From positions 1-47,167 of the IMG/VR virus record IMGVR_UViG_3300009497_000009: 47,167 nucleotides of DNA. One strand, written 5' to 3'. The stretch comes from a virus. Positions 31,906-40,013 of this stretch are shown piece after piece. Under the pieces are notes generated by a model. The model was not told where the DNA came from and did no database searches. It worked only from the letters and a program-made list of their open reading frames with translations. The position numbers and the translations under genes were made by a program. Position 1 is the first letter of the stretch. The number at the start of each line of letters is the position of its first letter.

Positions 31906-32611
31906 ACATTTTTATTTGTTCTTCTTCAGCAACAGCTGTAGGAAGTTGAAACCAATCTATTTTAGGTAGGTTTCTGGTTTGAAGTCTTTCATTAATATTA
32001 AGAAAGTGCCCACTCCCATAAAACCCTGCCTTATTACCACTGTATACTTCTGCAGCTGGGTGTGCAGATGTTAGTACAGCAATATGGATGTGTTCTTTAA
32101 ACTTCTGAGCATGTTTACCCCAGAGAACAAATATAGTGTGACGTCTACGTTCTTGAATAAGTTTTATCACTTGAACTGTAAACCAATCCCACAACCCAGC
32201 ATGGGCGCCGGCACTCTTCTCTTCTACAGTCAGTGCTGTATTTAAAAGAAGAACACCCTGCTTAGCCCAATGCTCGAGCGTGTGGTCGAACTCATCAATA
32301 GGTTGATGATGATCAAATTGATTACACAATTCTTTATGAATTATCCGTAACGATGGAGGAATAGGTTTATGAGCTACTCCAAAAGCTAACCCAGTAGCTT
32401 GTCCATTATGATACGGATCCTGTCCAAGAATAACGACTTCAACTTTATCGAGGGGACAAAGAGTAAAGGCTTTAAATGTATCCTGACGTTTAGGATAAAT
32501 CTTAGCGCCTCTAGATCTTATAGTCTCCACTGTAAAATCAAATTGAGAACTATCGATGAGAGGACGTAACTCCTCCCATCCATAGTCCACGTCTTTAAAT
32601 AATAAGTGCAT
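31892..32611 (-). CDS. ung: Uracil-DNA glycosylase, family 1
   Basis: This 239-residue protein hydrolyses the bond between uracil and deoxyribose in DNA, giving an abasic site for repair. The family 1 signature GQDPYH lies at 63-68 with the catalytic Asp at 65, followed by GQATGLAFGV. LLLNTALTVE (121-130) is the uracil-recognition strand with Asn 124. The His-containing minor-groove loop is HPAAEVYSGN (184-193) instead of the common HPSPLSA, with GFYGSGHF after it. Length is close to the usual 220-230. UNG is common in crAss-like phages. It overlaps both neighbours at its ends (start next to the stop of the 247-residue gene, stop inside the DUF1599-like gene), which indicates an operon. Confidence 0.95.
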   Translation of the reverse strand: MHLLFKDVDYGWEELRPLIDSSQFDFTVETIRSRGAKIYPKRQDTFKAFTLCPLDKVEVVILGQDPYHNGQATGLAFGVAHKPIPPSLRIIHKELCNQFDHHQPIDEFDHTLEHWAKQGVLLLNTALTVEEKSAGAHAGLWDWFTVQVIKLIQERRRHTIFVLWGKHAQKFKEHIHIAVLTSAHPAAEVYSGNKAGFYGSGHFLNINERLQTRNLPKIDWFQLPTAVAEEEQIKMYDNE

Positions 32612-33354
32612 TATACTTTGTAGTATTCTTTGTCAAATCGTTCATAACGCATGTCAGGTATACTGTGTAACTCAGAGTCCCCCAGTTTTATGTCTAGCTT
32701 AACTTCTAGACTCTTTCGGAGTTCGGGGTCTTTGTATAGTATCTGACCTGTTTTACCATCAGCTTTGTAATCATGATAGTCTAGGATCATCAGCTTCCAG
32801 ATATCATCTATCTTAGAATACTGACCCTCCCTAAACCGTTTGTATGAATTCCTAGCCGAATCAGGAATATCAAAGACAAACAAAACGTGGTACGTATCCA
32901 CATCTTCGAATTTGATAAAAGTTGGCATAGCACACATTGCTTCTTCAAACTTTGTAAACATCCTATCTCCAGAGAACCGATACAAGAGAGCAATACACTC
33001 ATCGTATTCCGGTGTGGAAATAAAAGCATTTACAAAAAGAGAATCCCACAACATGTACTTCTTGTTGCCTCCAAGAAAAGGAAGAGCAAAAGTGCTAGAG
33101 CTAGTCAGCTTAGCACACTTGAGGTCATAGCAAATAAGCTTGCCCTCATGTATACCGCGCGTAATAACATTAACCTTGTGCTTTGTCTTCCTATAGGTTA
33201 CCGAGCTTCCAATTTTAATTTCTATTGTCTCTTCTTCATTGTGCAATCTAACTATATCCGTTCCATTTACTTCTTCTCGATAGCTTAGAGGTACATGCAA
33301 TCTAACAGTTCGCCCATCGACGGGCTGTAAATTGAGACCTTTGACATCATGCAT
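32611..33354 (-). CDS. Hypothetical phage protein between 5' exonuclease and UNG
   Basis: The 247-residue protein has a beta-rich first half (RTVRLHVPLSYREE, IEIKIGSSVTYRKTKHKV) and a more helical second half with charged segments (residues 155-247). No catalytic motif, zinc cluster, membrane segment or signal peptide is visible. The start ATG overlaps the stop of the exonuclease gene by 8 bases, and its stop abuts the UNG start, so it is part of the repair/replication operon. A conserved role in DNA metabolism is likely from its place, but I do not recognise it. Confidence 0.6.
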   Translation of the reverse strand: MHDVKGLNLQPVDGRTVRLHVPLSYREEVNGTDIVRLHNEEETIEIKIGSSVTYRKTKHKVNVITRGIHEGKLICYDLKCAKLTSSSTFALPFLGGNKKYMLWDSLFVNAFISTPEYDECIALLYRFSGDRMFTKFEEAMCAMPTFIKFEDVDTYHVLFVFDIPDSARNSYKRFREGQYSKIDDIWKLMILDYHDYKADGKTGQILYKDPELRKSLEVKLDIKLGDSELHSIPDMRYERFDKEYYKV

Positions 33355-34111
33355 CGTCCCATAGATCGTTTGAGATGTCAGTGCACAACAAGGGAGGAAG
33401 CCTCAAACCATAACGGTCTAAGTCTTCATCCGTTTTAAGCAGATACACTAGATTAAAGTTTTTGAAGAACTCCATGATACCATTTACCATACCGAACTTC
33501 TCTACGTACTTGCGTAATGCAAACGCTTCGAAGTCTTTTGTTCTATCCTTTAACCAATTCTCTGCAGTCTTTACACCTACACCAGGGATACCCACAATAT
33601 TATCTGTGCTGTCACCCATAAGCGTCTGTATCCAGAGAAACTTGAGAGCTTCCTCTGGGGACGTATGAGTAAACTCTGCTTTCCCATAATTGTAATGCAT
33701 CCCAACACATTGTTTGAGTACATCTTTATCGGGGGAACAAATAATCATAGTCTCCTCGTGATTGTAAGAATAGTAACTGACAAGATCATCTGCTTCAAGT
33801 TCTGTCACGTAAGAGAATCCCCACTTCTGCATTGCATACTCCTTGAGTGAAGGAAACAACACAGAGCGATTAGATTTCTTCCGCTTACCCTTGTAGTCAG
33901 TATCAATCTCGTACCTAAAACACTTGCCATGAGTTAGAAAACCCGCATACTTTGTAGTATTACATTGATGTAGTATATCATGGATGCGTTGGTCGAGGCC
34001 AGTCATAGCCTCCTCCAACGTTTCCTTACCCATCTCGTAATACAATAATGAATCTGCGTCAATCAAACAAACGGCCTTACCTTTGGGCAGTCGTTCAATT
34101 TGTTGACTCAT
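33347..34111 (-). CDS. 5'-3' exonuclease / flap endonuclease
   Basis: This 254-residue protein belongs to the FEN/PIN-like family of 5' nucleases that remove RNA primers and flaps and degrade DNA from 5' ends. Metal-binding acids are present in order: CLIDADS (D18, D20), ELEADD (E106, D108, D109), CSPDKD (D128, D130) and MGDSTDNI (D167, D170). The helix-hairpin-helix IPGVGVKTAENWL follows at 175-187 and holds DNA. Length is close to phage T5 and T4 RNase H. It lies between rIIB and the hypothetical gene in the minus-strand operon. Likely use: lagging-strand maturation or host DNA breakdown for nucleotides. Confidence 0.93.
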   Translation of the reverse strand: MSQQIERLPKGKAVCLIDADSLLYYEMGKETLEEAMTGLDQRIHDILHQCNTTKYAGFLTHGKCFRYEIDTDYKGKRKKSNRSVLFPSLKEYAMQKWGFSYVTELEADDLVSYYSYNHEETMIICSPDKDVLKQCVGMHYNYGKAEFTHTSPEEALKFLWIQTLMGDSTDNIVGIPGVGVKTAENWLKDRTKDFEAFALRKYVEKFGMVNGIMEFFKNFNLVYLLKTDEDLDRYGLRLPPLLCTDISNDLWDDA

Positions 34112-34112
34112 A

Positions 34113-35222
34113 TCACACAGTTGTAGTATTAGATTCTAAAATCTCTTTGCGCATCTCTTCCCATTCCTGGTCAGTGAGTGCTGCATACTTAGATGAATGA
34201 TACATACTACCATTCACACCAGCCAAGCTAGAGTGTACAAAGTACTGAAGGCAACGGATAGCACCATCAGTAGAGTTAGGGATTGCACCAATATGCATAG
34301 GGTCTACAAAGACATTGTGAATCTCTCCCCCATAACCATTGATGTAATACAAACCACCGATATGCAGACCACGAACACAAACAGCATTATCATCAGTGTT
34401 TACCTGATCCCATGATTCCAACTTGTGAATGCGTCCGACACGAATGAAGTGTCCAAGAGCGTCCCCACAAAAGAATGCATCACCGCTACTTCCCATAACA
34501 GCTGGCTCAAAGAGTCTGTTCTCCACAAATTCTGGGAGTCCTTCTGAGTCAATTTCACCAGTATCTACGTTAAAGGTGCGCTTGTAACGAGGCATGCGAT
34601 CCCCAGTCTCAGCATCAAACTTATGCATGACTTCTCGAGACACTTTGTAACCATTGAGGAGACCCTCGTTAGTTATCTTGATTTGATAAACAGTAGCAAG
34701 ATCCGTAGCTACATTTTCGGCAAGACCTTTATCCATAAAGATTTTCTTGTTCTCCGGATGCACGTACTTCATGTTTACAAAATCAGCAAAGCGCTCAGCA
34801 AAATCTGCACCTTTCTTTCTGAGCAACGGATTGCGCAAGAACCTAGTCCACAACTTTACTACAGGGAGAAAGTCAATATCCTTGTCAACAGAATCCATAA
34901 TTCTCTCTACAAGAGACTGCGGCATAGGGATGTCAGATATCTCCTCATCATCGTGGGTCAAGAAATACTGCTTAGTCAGCTCATTGTATTTCAAGTAACT
35001 ACATTTTGACTCAATAAGCTGCTGTGCATCTATTCCATTGTCCTCAACAATTTGTACAATTCCATGAGTGTACATTTCATACTCTTCAAAAGACTCTGCA
35101 GCATTAGCCTGCACAGACAAATCAAAGAGTCGCTTGTACGTCACTTTGTTGTAGGGAACAACGCTGAAGTCTTCACCTATAGAAACAGATATGCTGTCTT
35201 CTACGACATTTAAATTTACCAT
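34113..35222 (-). CDS. rIIB: rIIB-like protein
   Basis: This 369-residue protein follows rIIA directly and its C-terminal half carries an rIIB-type pattern: GYKVSREVMHKFD (residues 198-210), a GDRMPRYKRTF segment and GLHIGGLYYINGYGGEIHNVFVDP near 285-308. In T4, rIIA and rIIB act together at the membrane in exclusion and lysis timing, though their biochemistry is poorly defined. Residues 1-120 are acidic and helical. The start sits after an A-rich leader (TTAACAAAAATAAT) and no Shine-Dalgarno site is seen. The pairing with rIIA is the strongest support; the functional analogy with T4 is inference. Confidence 0.8.
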   Translation of the reverse strand: MVNLNVVEDSISVSIGEDFSVVPYNKVTYKRLFDLSVQANAAESFEEYEMYTHGIVQIVEDNGIDAQQLIESKCSYLKYNELTKQYFLTHDDEEISDIPMPQSLVERIMDSVDKDIDFLPVVKLWTRFLRNPLLRKKGADFAERFADFVNMKYVHPENKKIFMDKGLAENVATDLATVYQIKITNEGLLNGYKVSREVMHKFDAETGDRMPRYKRTFNVDTGEIDSEGLPEFVENRLFEPAVMGSSGDAFFCGDALGHFIRVGRIHKLESWDQVNTDDNAVCVRGLHIGGLYYINGYGGEIHNVFVDPMHIGAIPNSTDGAIRCLQYFVHSSLAGVNGSMYHSSKYAALTDQEWEEMRKEILESNTTTV

Positions 35223-35232
35223 ATTATTTTTG

Positions 35233-37998
35233 TTAATTGGTTTGAGGTGGGGTTAAACTAAACCAAAGTCTCGGAACCTCAACGTCCGGGACTTCGATAT
35301 CAAATTTGTTGTAAGCAGAAAATAGAGTAGTAAGTGGGTCCATAATCTCAGTAAGCTTACCGCTGTGACTACAGGCAGTTAGGCCTTCGTGTATAGCCTT
35401 CATAAACTCCCCGATATCAGCATATGCTTCCTTTAATACTGTAATCAAACCCGCTAAGTCTTCGTCGTATGCATCGATGGTGGGAACATCTACAACAAAG
35501 AGCTCTCTGGATTTCTGCTTACGTAAAGATACATCTCCGCTATTGCAAACCCTTTGATACTCTATAAAGTTTTCTAGGTACTGCCTGAACTCTATTGCTT
35601 CCTTTGAAGAATCATTGTCAGTCAGTGCACTGGTATGAATACAGTGCTGACTGTGTCTGTATATTCTTTTGTAGGCTCTCGAAAGATCCGGCAATAGAGT
35701 TTCACACGCACGAGCACCCATCCAACTAAACTTATGCATCCATGCTGTTTCTGTAATAACGTTATGTGTCAATACTCTACGTAAATACTCACTAACTACA
35801 AGACCCCCATCTTCTGTAGAGGTAAAGAAGAACTCATCAATGTGTTTCCAATGTGGGTTCTTCTCTGCATACTTGAGGTTAGTCTCTGAGAGTCTAAACA
35901 ACTGCGGAGCTTTTAGGTCCTTAGTTTTGTCCAGCTCAAAGTAATCTTTCCTCCAAGCATTGCTAGGAACTACCTCTCTAAACAGGATAGGGCTAGTAGA
36001 CCATGGCTCTTGAATCCTGCAACCGACCTTATCCCATTTAGGGATACGCTTATACAATATCTTAGCTGCCATTAGCATCTTGTAATCATCTGCCTTAGAA
36101 CAATAATAGGTCTCGTTCTCAGATTCTAGAATAGTCTGAATCTTAGGTTCGAACTTGTCCCATGTCCACTTTTGATTACTAAATCGTAGGGAGAAGCCTA
36201 CGATACGTTTCTCAAGTACACGTTGTTCTGCGGGAGTGAGGTGGTGTCCTGCTGTTTCTTCTTCTTTAAACTTAATTCCTGTTGCGAATGCCTCTGGGAC
36301 GTCTATATCAGAGTAACTATGCAGCAGAGAAGTGTGATTACTAAGGCAGTTATTTATCTTACTTCTTTGCAATTCATAAGCTGCCTCCTCCTTCAGTATT
36401 CTTGCTTTGTGATCATCGTCAAAGGCTTCTGAGAGCTCTTTAACAAACTTGTCACTGCTAACTGCTGAGATCAAGACAAACTTATCAACGCCTTGAGACG
36501 TAAGATAAAGGTCCTTTACCTTAGATACACTACCTTCTTCTGCTACATAGACTCTGGATAAATCAATCCCGGTCCAATCAGTTACATCTGTACGAGCAAT
36601 CCCGTCCCTATATCCGGTTGCATGAACTACTCTAACCCGATAGCCCTTGAACATAGATTTAGGATTTGAGAACTTAATACCTGTGTTCTCAAACTTAGGT
36701 CTAATGCTAGAAACATCCACCATACGAGCAACATGCTTAATGGCGCTAAGCTCATCAGTGCTACTCACACTATCGGTGTTTCCCTTGTACAGTATGTTTG
36801 AACAGAGTTGTATCCACTTTATAAAATCATCTTCTTTTAGTGCTTCTTCTACTATTTTTGTTGCGTCTTCTGCTGCCTTCTCCAGCATCCCTTGTACATA
36901 CTTCTTTGTATTATCATTCCATATAACTTTCTCACGTGACGGAGTCACATCTACACCGTCTTGAATTACAATCTCTTCCCCGGCATCGTTGATGTATGAC
37001 TGCCGCATAGGACACTTAATGCCTATGTTGCCCCACAACTCCTCCATTTCGAGTTCACGAAAGTCAATGCGTCCGTAGTTGATACCCGTAGTATCCCCAG
37101 GATTCTTGACAATCACGATGTGTGGTCGTGCATACCAACCAGAGTCTGTCACAATAAGATTGTCTGTGTTCAGGAGGATATCTCTACTAATTGTAGGAGA
37201 GTATGACCTCCCTTGAGAATCTACTATGTCAAACCTGACTGATGGTATATAGCAAAGCTGCTCTTCTACTGCATTACTAAATGCTCTGCGAGTGTGCTTC
37301 TTTGCCCCAAGGGAAATTTTAGTGTAATTCTTTCCGCTGTAGTTTTTGTAATACGCTGGTTCTCCATTGCTAAGAGTTATTTGTCCATCGGAATCCCACT
37401 TCCCTATGACAAAGTCCGTCTTGTACGGGTAGCAGTTCATCTTGAACAGCTTACCGTTGTATGCACTTTCAATGCTGTAGTAAGGAACACCAGTAGACAA
37501 CGCTACTTTAGAACCTAAACCGAATGCACCGAAGTTCTCAGCAGTATTACGCTTTGTAGAATATCCAAGTTCAAGCATACCCTCAAGACGACGTCCCCCG
37601 ATGCCAACACCGAAGTCCATAATCTCTACAGTATCACAGTATCCTGAACCTGAATCGTCCTCAATGTATCTGACCTTGACATGGTTGTTCTCCATATCCA
37701 GATAGTTGAGGTCGTAGTACTCACGATTGAAGTTAGATGCTTCATACTCTTCTCCTGAACGAGTAATGAAGTAGTCTTCAACCTGAGCTTTACCTGCAAG
37801 TATCTCTACTGCAATTTCCTTCTCCCGTTGTGAATCGCAGGCGTTAGTCACCAGCTCACGTATGGTCGAAGGTATTGGAGTAGAATATTGCGTAGCTTGT
37901 AGTACATCAAAGATTAGATGCTCTGCACCTTTGCTAATCTTTTTCTCTAGCCCACGCGTGTTTGATTGGGTTGTTTGCCCAACTGTTTTTATGCTCAT
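35233..37998 (-). CDS. rIIA: rIIA-like protein with GHKL ATPase fold
   Basis: This 921-residue protein starts with an N-terminal GHKL (Hsp90/MutL/histidine-kinase type) ATP-binding domain. The N box is RELVTNACDSQ (E48, N52, D55), the G1 box is DFGVGI (128-133) and the lid/G2 box is FGAFGLGSK (156-164). The remainder is long and mixed alpha/beta without other motifs I recognise. The rIIA-rIIB pair is shared by T4 and crAss-like phages and in T4 protects against prophage exclusion. The ATG at 37,998 lies inside the end of the previous 130-residue gene, giving a 65-base overlap, which suggests coupled expression. ATP binding is well supported; the downstream function is not known. Confidence 0.88.
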   Translation of the reverse strand: MSIKTVGQTTQSNTRGLEKKISKGAEHLIFDVLQATQYSTPIPSTIRELVTNACDSQREKEIAVEILAGKAQVEDYFITRSGEEYEASNFNREYYDLNYLDMENNHVKVRYIEDDSGSGYCDTVEIMDFGVGIGGRRLEGMLELGYSTKRNTAENFGAFGLGSKVALSTGVPYYSIESAYNGKLFKMNCYPYKTDFVIGKWDSDGQITLSNGEPAYYKNYSGKNYTKISLGAKKHTRRAFSNAVEEQLCYIPSVRFDIVDSQGRSYSPTISRDILLNTDNLIVTDSGWYARPHIVIVKNPGDTTGINYGRIDFRELEMEELWGNIGIKCPMRQSYINDAGEEIVIQDGVDVTPSREKVIWNDNTKKYVQGMLEKAAEDATKIVEEALKEDDFIKWIQLCSNILYKGNTDSVSSTDELSAIKHVARMVDVSSIRPKFENTGIKFSNPKSMFKGYRVRVVHATGYRDGIARTDVTDWTGIDLSRVYVAEEGSVSKVKDLYLTSQGVDKFVLISAVSSDKFVKELSEAFDDDHKARILKEEAAYELQRSKINNCLSNHTSLLHSYSDIDVPEAFATGIKFKEEETAGHHLTPAEQRVLEKRIVGFSLRFSNQKWTWDKFEPKIQTILESENETYYCSKADDYKMLMAAKILYKRIPKWDKVGCRIQEPWSTSPILFREVVPSNAWRKDYFELDKTKDLKAPQLFRLSETNLKYAEKNPHWKHIDEFFFTSTEDGGLVVSEYLRRVLTHNVITETAWMHKFSWMGARACETLLPDLSRAYKRIYRHSQHCIHTSALTDNDSSKEAIEFRQYLENFIEYQRVCNSGDVSLRKQKSRELFVVDVPTIDAYDEDLAGLITVLKEAYADIGEFMKAIHEGLTACSHSGKLTEIMDPLTTLFSAYNKFDIEVPDVEVPRLWFSLTPPQTN

Positions 37999-38326
37999 TT
38001 TTTACAAGTGATTTAATTACATGATACTCTTCTTTCTGTTCTTTAGACAAACACCTAGGGTCTGCATAAATAATCCTATCTGATATACAACTTCCGTAGA
38101 TATAGTCACAGTTTTTGTGTACCCACTCCAGTGTAGGAGAAGGCGGTAACTTTCTGCGAGACCAATAACCCCCCAGTATAAAATGGTTAACAATATAATG
38201 GCCATTGCCTTGTTTAACCCTTATAAATACAGAGGGACTGATCATCCCAGCTCCACCATAAGCTACACCAATTAAGTCTCCAGGATCGGGGGGTTCTACC
38301 CCTGACCTTAATTTAAATTTTTCCAT
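37934..38326 (-). CDS. Hypothetical phage protein upstream of rIIA
   Basis: This 130-residue protein is beta-rich at the start (GDLIGVAYGGAGMISPSVFIRVKQGNG, split here as GDLIGVAYGG and SVFIRVKQGNG) and contains several Trp and Cys residues, then a charged helix (residues 92-130). No motif I recognise. Its 3' end overlaps rIIA by 65 bases, which is long but typical of coupled phage genes. The terminator at 38,339-38,366 lies just upstream, so it probably opens a new transcript with rIIA and rIIB. Start chosen as the first ATG after an A/T-rich leader. Confidence 0.55.
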   Translation of the reverse strand: MEKFKLRSGVEPPDPGDLIGVAYGGAGMISPSVFIRVKQGNGHYIVNHFILGGYWSRRKLPPSPTLEWVHKNCDYIYGSCISDRIIYADPRCLSKEQKEEYHVIKSLVKNEHKNSWANNPIKHAWAREKD

Positions 38327-38338
38327 ATTATTGTAAAT

Positions 38339-38366
38339 AAAAACGACCCCTATTTAGTAGGGGCCG
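38339..38366 (-). terminator. Intrinsic terminator after the endonuclease gene
   Basis: On the minus strand a hairpin CGGCCCCTA-CTAAA-TAGGGGTCG is followed directly by TTTTT. The stop codon TAG of the endonuclease gene lies in the hairpin. It separates the replication genes from the rII/exonuclease/UNG group, where partial read-through would allow stepwise expression. Confidence 0.8.
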
Positions 38367-38841
38367 TCAGTTCTAAGATCATTTCTATCGTCTGCAATAC
38401 TTGCTTCTGATTTCTGGGTACAAATAATACAGGTGGATCATCTTGCTCCATGAGGAGCTTTAAAAACATCTTCCATTTCAAGGGAAACCTTTCGTTAGCA
38501 TATCCTTTGCACTCTATAATCCATTTCCCCTTTGGGTCAAGGAAGTCAGGAGTGTAAGTGATGTCTCTAACCTTATGAGATTTCTTATCCTTGTATCCAG
38601 TTTTGCCGTTGTCTTCATATCTACTATTCCCGTAATGCATTCCCTCAAACAAGACAAACTTCTTAGTTTCGTACTCTGAACTGATACCACTCTCTTTGAG
38701 TTTTTGGTAGCAGAATACTTCGAGCATACTCCTAAAGTTTATTCCGTCGACTTGTTTTCGTTTTGCGTTTCGAACTCTTGTAGATCGGGTACCAACATTT
38801 TGTACTGTTCTGGATCGATGGTTTTTATTTCTTGAAGCCAC
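38350..38841 (-). CDS. T7 endonuclease I-like nuclease / Holliday junction resolvase
   Basis: This 163-residue protein has the PD-(D/E)xK catalytic layout of the T7 endonuclease I family: FRSMLE with E41, TPDF with D99 and WIIECKG with E110 and K112. Such enzymes cut branched DNA and help resolve replication and recombination intermediates before packaging. The N-terminal 30 residues are basic (RNKNHRSR...RNAKRKQ), suitable for DNA binding and seen in related phage proteins, which is why the upstream ATG at 38,841 is preferred even though it overlaps the 76-residue gene by 103 bases. A later ATG would leave E41 at the very start. The gene ends within a terminator hairpin. Confidence 0.82.
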   Translation of the reverse strand: MASRNKNHRSRTVQNVGTRSTRVRNAKRKQVDGINFRSMLEVFCYQKLKESGISSEYETKKFVLFEGMHYGNSRYEDNGKTGYKDKKSHKVRDITYTPDFLDPKGKWIIECKGYANERFPLKWKMFLKLLMEQDDPPVLFVPRNQKQVLQTIEMILELTAPTK

Positions 38842-38969
38842 TTTTGTTCTATTTGTTTTGCTTTCTCTCTCGTTGTTACATCATGCTTCGTCTTAGTCCC
38901 CAGATTAGCCATTAGAATGGCACATCTATGTAGGATCTCGTCGATTTGTTTTTGTTTGTCAGTTGCCAT
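38739..38969 (-). CDS. Small hypothetical protein overlapping primase and endonuclease genes
   Basis: This 76-residue protein is Lys/Glu/Gln-rich and predicted helical (residues 3-50), with the end TQNENKSTE. It overlaps the primase end by 58 bases and the endonuclease start by 103 bases in a different frame. Its codon-sensible composition and placement in a continuous operon suggest it is real. The helical, charged character would fit a small protein-binding partner. I do not recognise a family, and a spurious frame remains possible because the overlaps are long. Confidence 0.4.
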   Translation of the reverse strand: MATDKQKQIDEILHRCAILMANLGTKTKHDVTTREKAKQIEQKWLQEIKTIDPEQYKMLVPDLQEFETQNENKSTE

Positions 38970-39940
38970 ATCTCTTCTTTGATTAGTTGTTGTGCTGTAT
39001 TAAGCCCACGATTTTTAATCAGGTCAGAGATATCCTTGCTGCAATATATATCAGGGACATACACATTAGCAAGCTCAAACGCAGAACAAATTTTAGAAGC
39101 TACAGTTTGCCCAGGATTTTGCTCTGACCCAAAGTCGTTATCGTAGAAAACGATTACTTCTTTGAACCTTTCCTTGAGCGTTTTGATGAGCCCTTCATTG
39201 GGCAATTGCATTTCGGACTGTAACGCAACGGCGGAGTAACCAAGCACCTCCAAACACATGACATCCTTGAGCGAGCTTGTGAGAAATACAACTTCACCAT
39301 TTTCAACCAATTGAGAATACCCCTGAATAACGTTTTTACCCACGTTACTATACCATTTATTATCTGTTTCATACGGACTATAAATCTTATAACCGCTGTG
39401 AAAACGGAAAGCGTAACTGATACTATGCGAGTGAAAACGTGTCTCATTAATCCAAAAATATTCTATTGGGTGAACATCAAATTTAACTAATAAACTCTTT
39501 GGAATGCAAAACTTCTTCCAGTAATCTGCATCTAAGCTATTCCAATGTCTAGCTTTTATACGAATTACTGCACGTTTTAAAGGTGTTATGTTGTACTCAT
39601 ATTTTCTAGCTGTGGGAATTACACTACTGCTAGTTAGCCCAAGACCGAAGTCCTGAGAAATAAGCTGAAGCGAACCTACAAACTCTAGATTGTACTTGTG
39701 CATCACATACCCAAAGCAATTGAAGGTATGTTCCTCATTAGCAAAGTCCTTGTATAGTAGGCCACCCTTCCATTCAACAATGCTGACACCTGGTCTTTCG
39801 TCTTCCCGTAGATCGCTGCAAAACTTTACCCCAAGTTTTTTGAAATTAGGGCAATATTGTCTAAAGATATCGTACTCAGTTATCTTAGTAAGTATTACAT
39901 CGCTGTGTAAATGATCATTGCTATTTCTGTATTTAATCAT
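38912..39940 (-). CDS. DnaG-type primase with TOPRIM domain
   Basis: This 342-residue protein makes RNA primers. The N-terminal part (21-100) has a degenerate CHC2-like zinc region (FCSDLREDERPGVSIVEWKG at 40-59 with DFANEEHTFNCFG at 65-77); the usual cysteine set is incomplete. Residues 215-300 form a TOPRIM domain: FLTSSLKDVMCLEVLG (219-234) and VIVFYDNDFGSEQNPGQ (262-278), where D267 and D269 are the DxD. The usual TOPRIM glutamate (ExxxD in the first motif) is replaced by Ser 222. The terminator at 39,947-39,981 lies just upstream. The protein has no helicase domain; DnaB is a separate gene nearby. Primase identity is well supported, catalytic details less so. Confidence 0.85.
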   Translation of the reverse strand: MIKYRNSNDHLHSDVILTKITEYDIFRQYCPNFKKLGVKFCSDLREDERPGVSIVEWKGGLLYKDFANEEHTFNCFGYVMHKYNLEFVGSLQLISQDFGLGLTSSSVIPTARKYEYNITPLKRAVIRIKARHWNSLDADYWKKFCIPKSLLVKFDVHPIEYFWINETRFHSHSISYAFRFHSGYKIYSPYETDNKWYSNVGKNVIQGYSQLVENGEVVFLTSSLKDVMCLEVLGYSAVALQSEMQLPNEGLIKTLKERFKEVIVFYDNDFGSEQNPGQTVASKICSAFELANVYVPDIYCSKDISDLIKNRGLNTAQQLIKEEIWQLTNKNKSTRSYIDVPF

Positions 39941-39946
39941 GGCGTG

Positions 39947-39981
39947 TAAAAATAAGGAAGGGGACCGTAGTCCCCCTCCCT
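39947..39981 (-). terminator. Intrinsic terminator between SSB-like and primase genes
   Basis: A hairpin around GGGGAC-CGTA-GTCCCC with further partly paired flanks lies in the 73-base gap between the SSB-like gene (ends 40,014) and the primase gene (starts 39,940). On the minus strand it is followed by TTATTTTTA, which fits a terminator, probably leaky because primase would otherwise need its own promoter. Confidence 0.7.
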
Positions 39982-40013
39982 ATTCGAAGCAATTAGTAAT
40001 TAACCCGAAAAAC

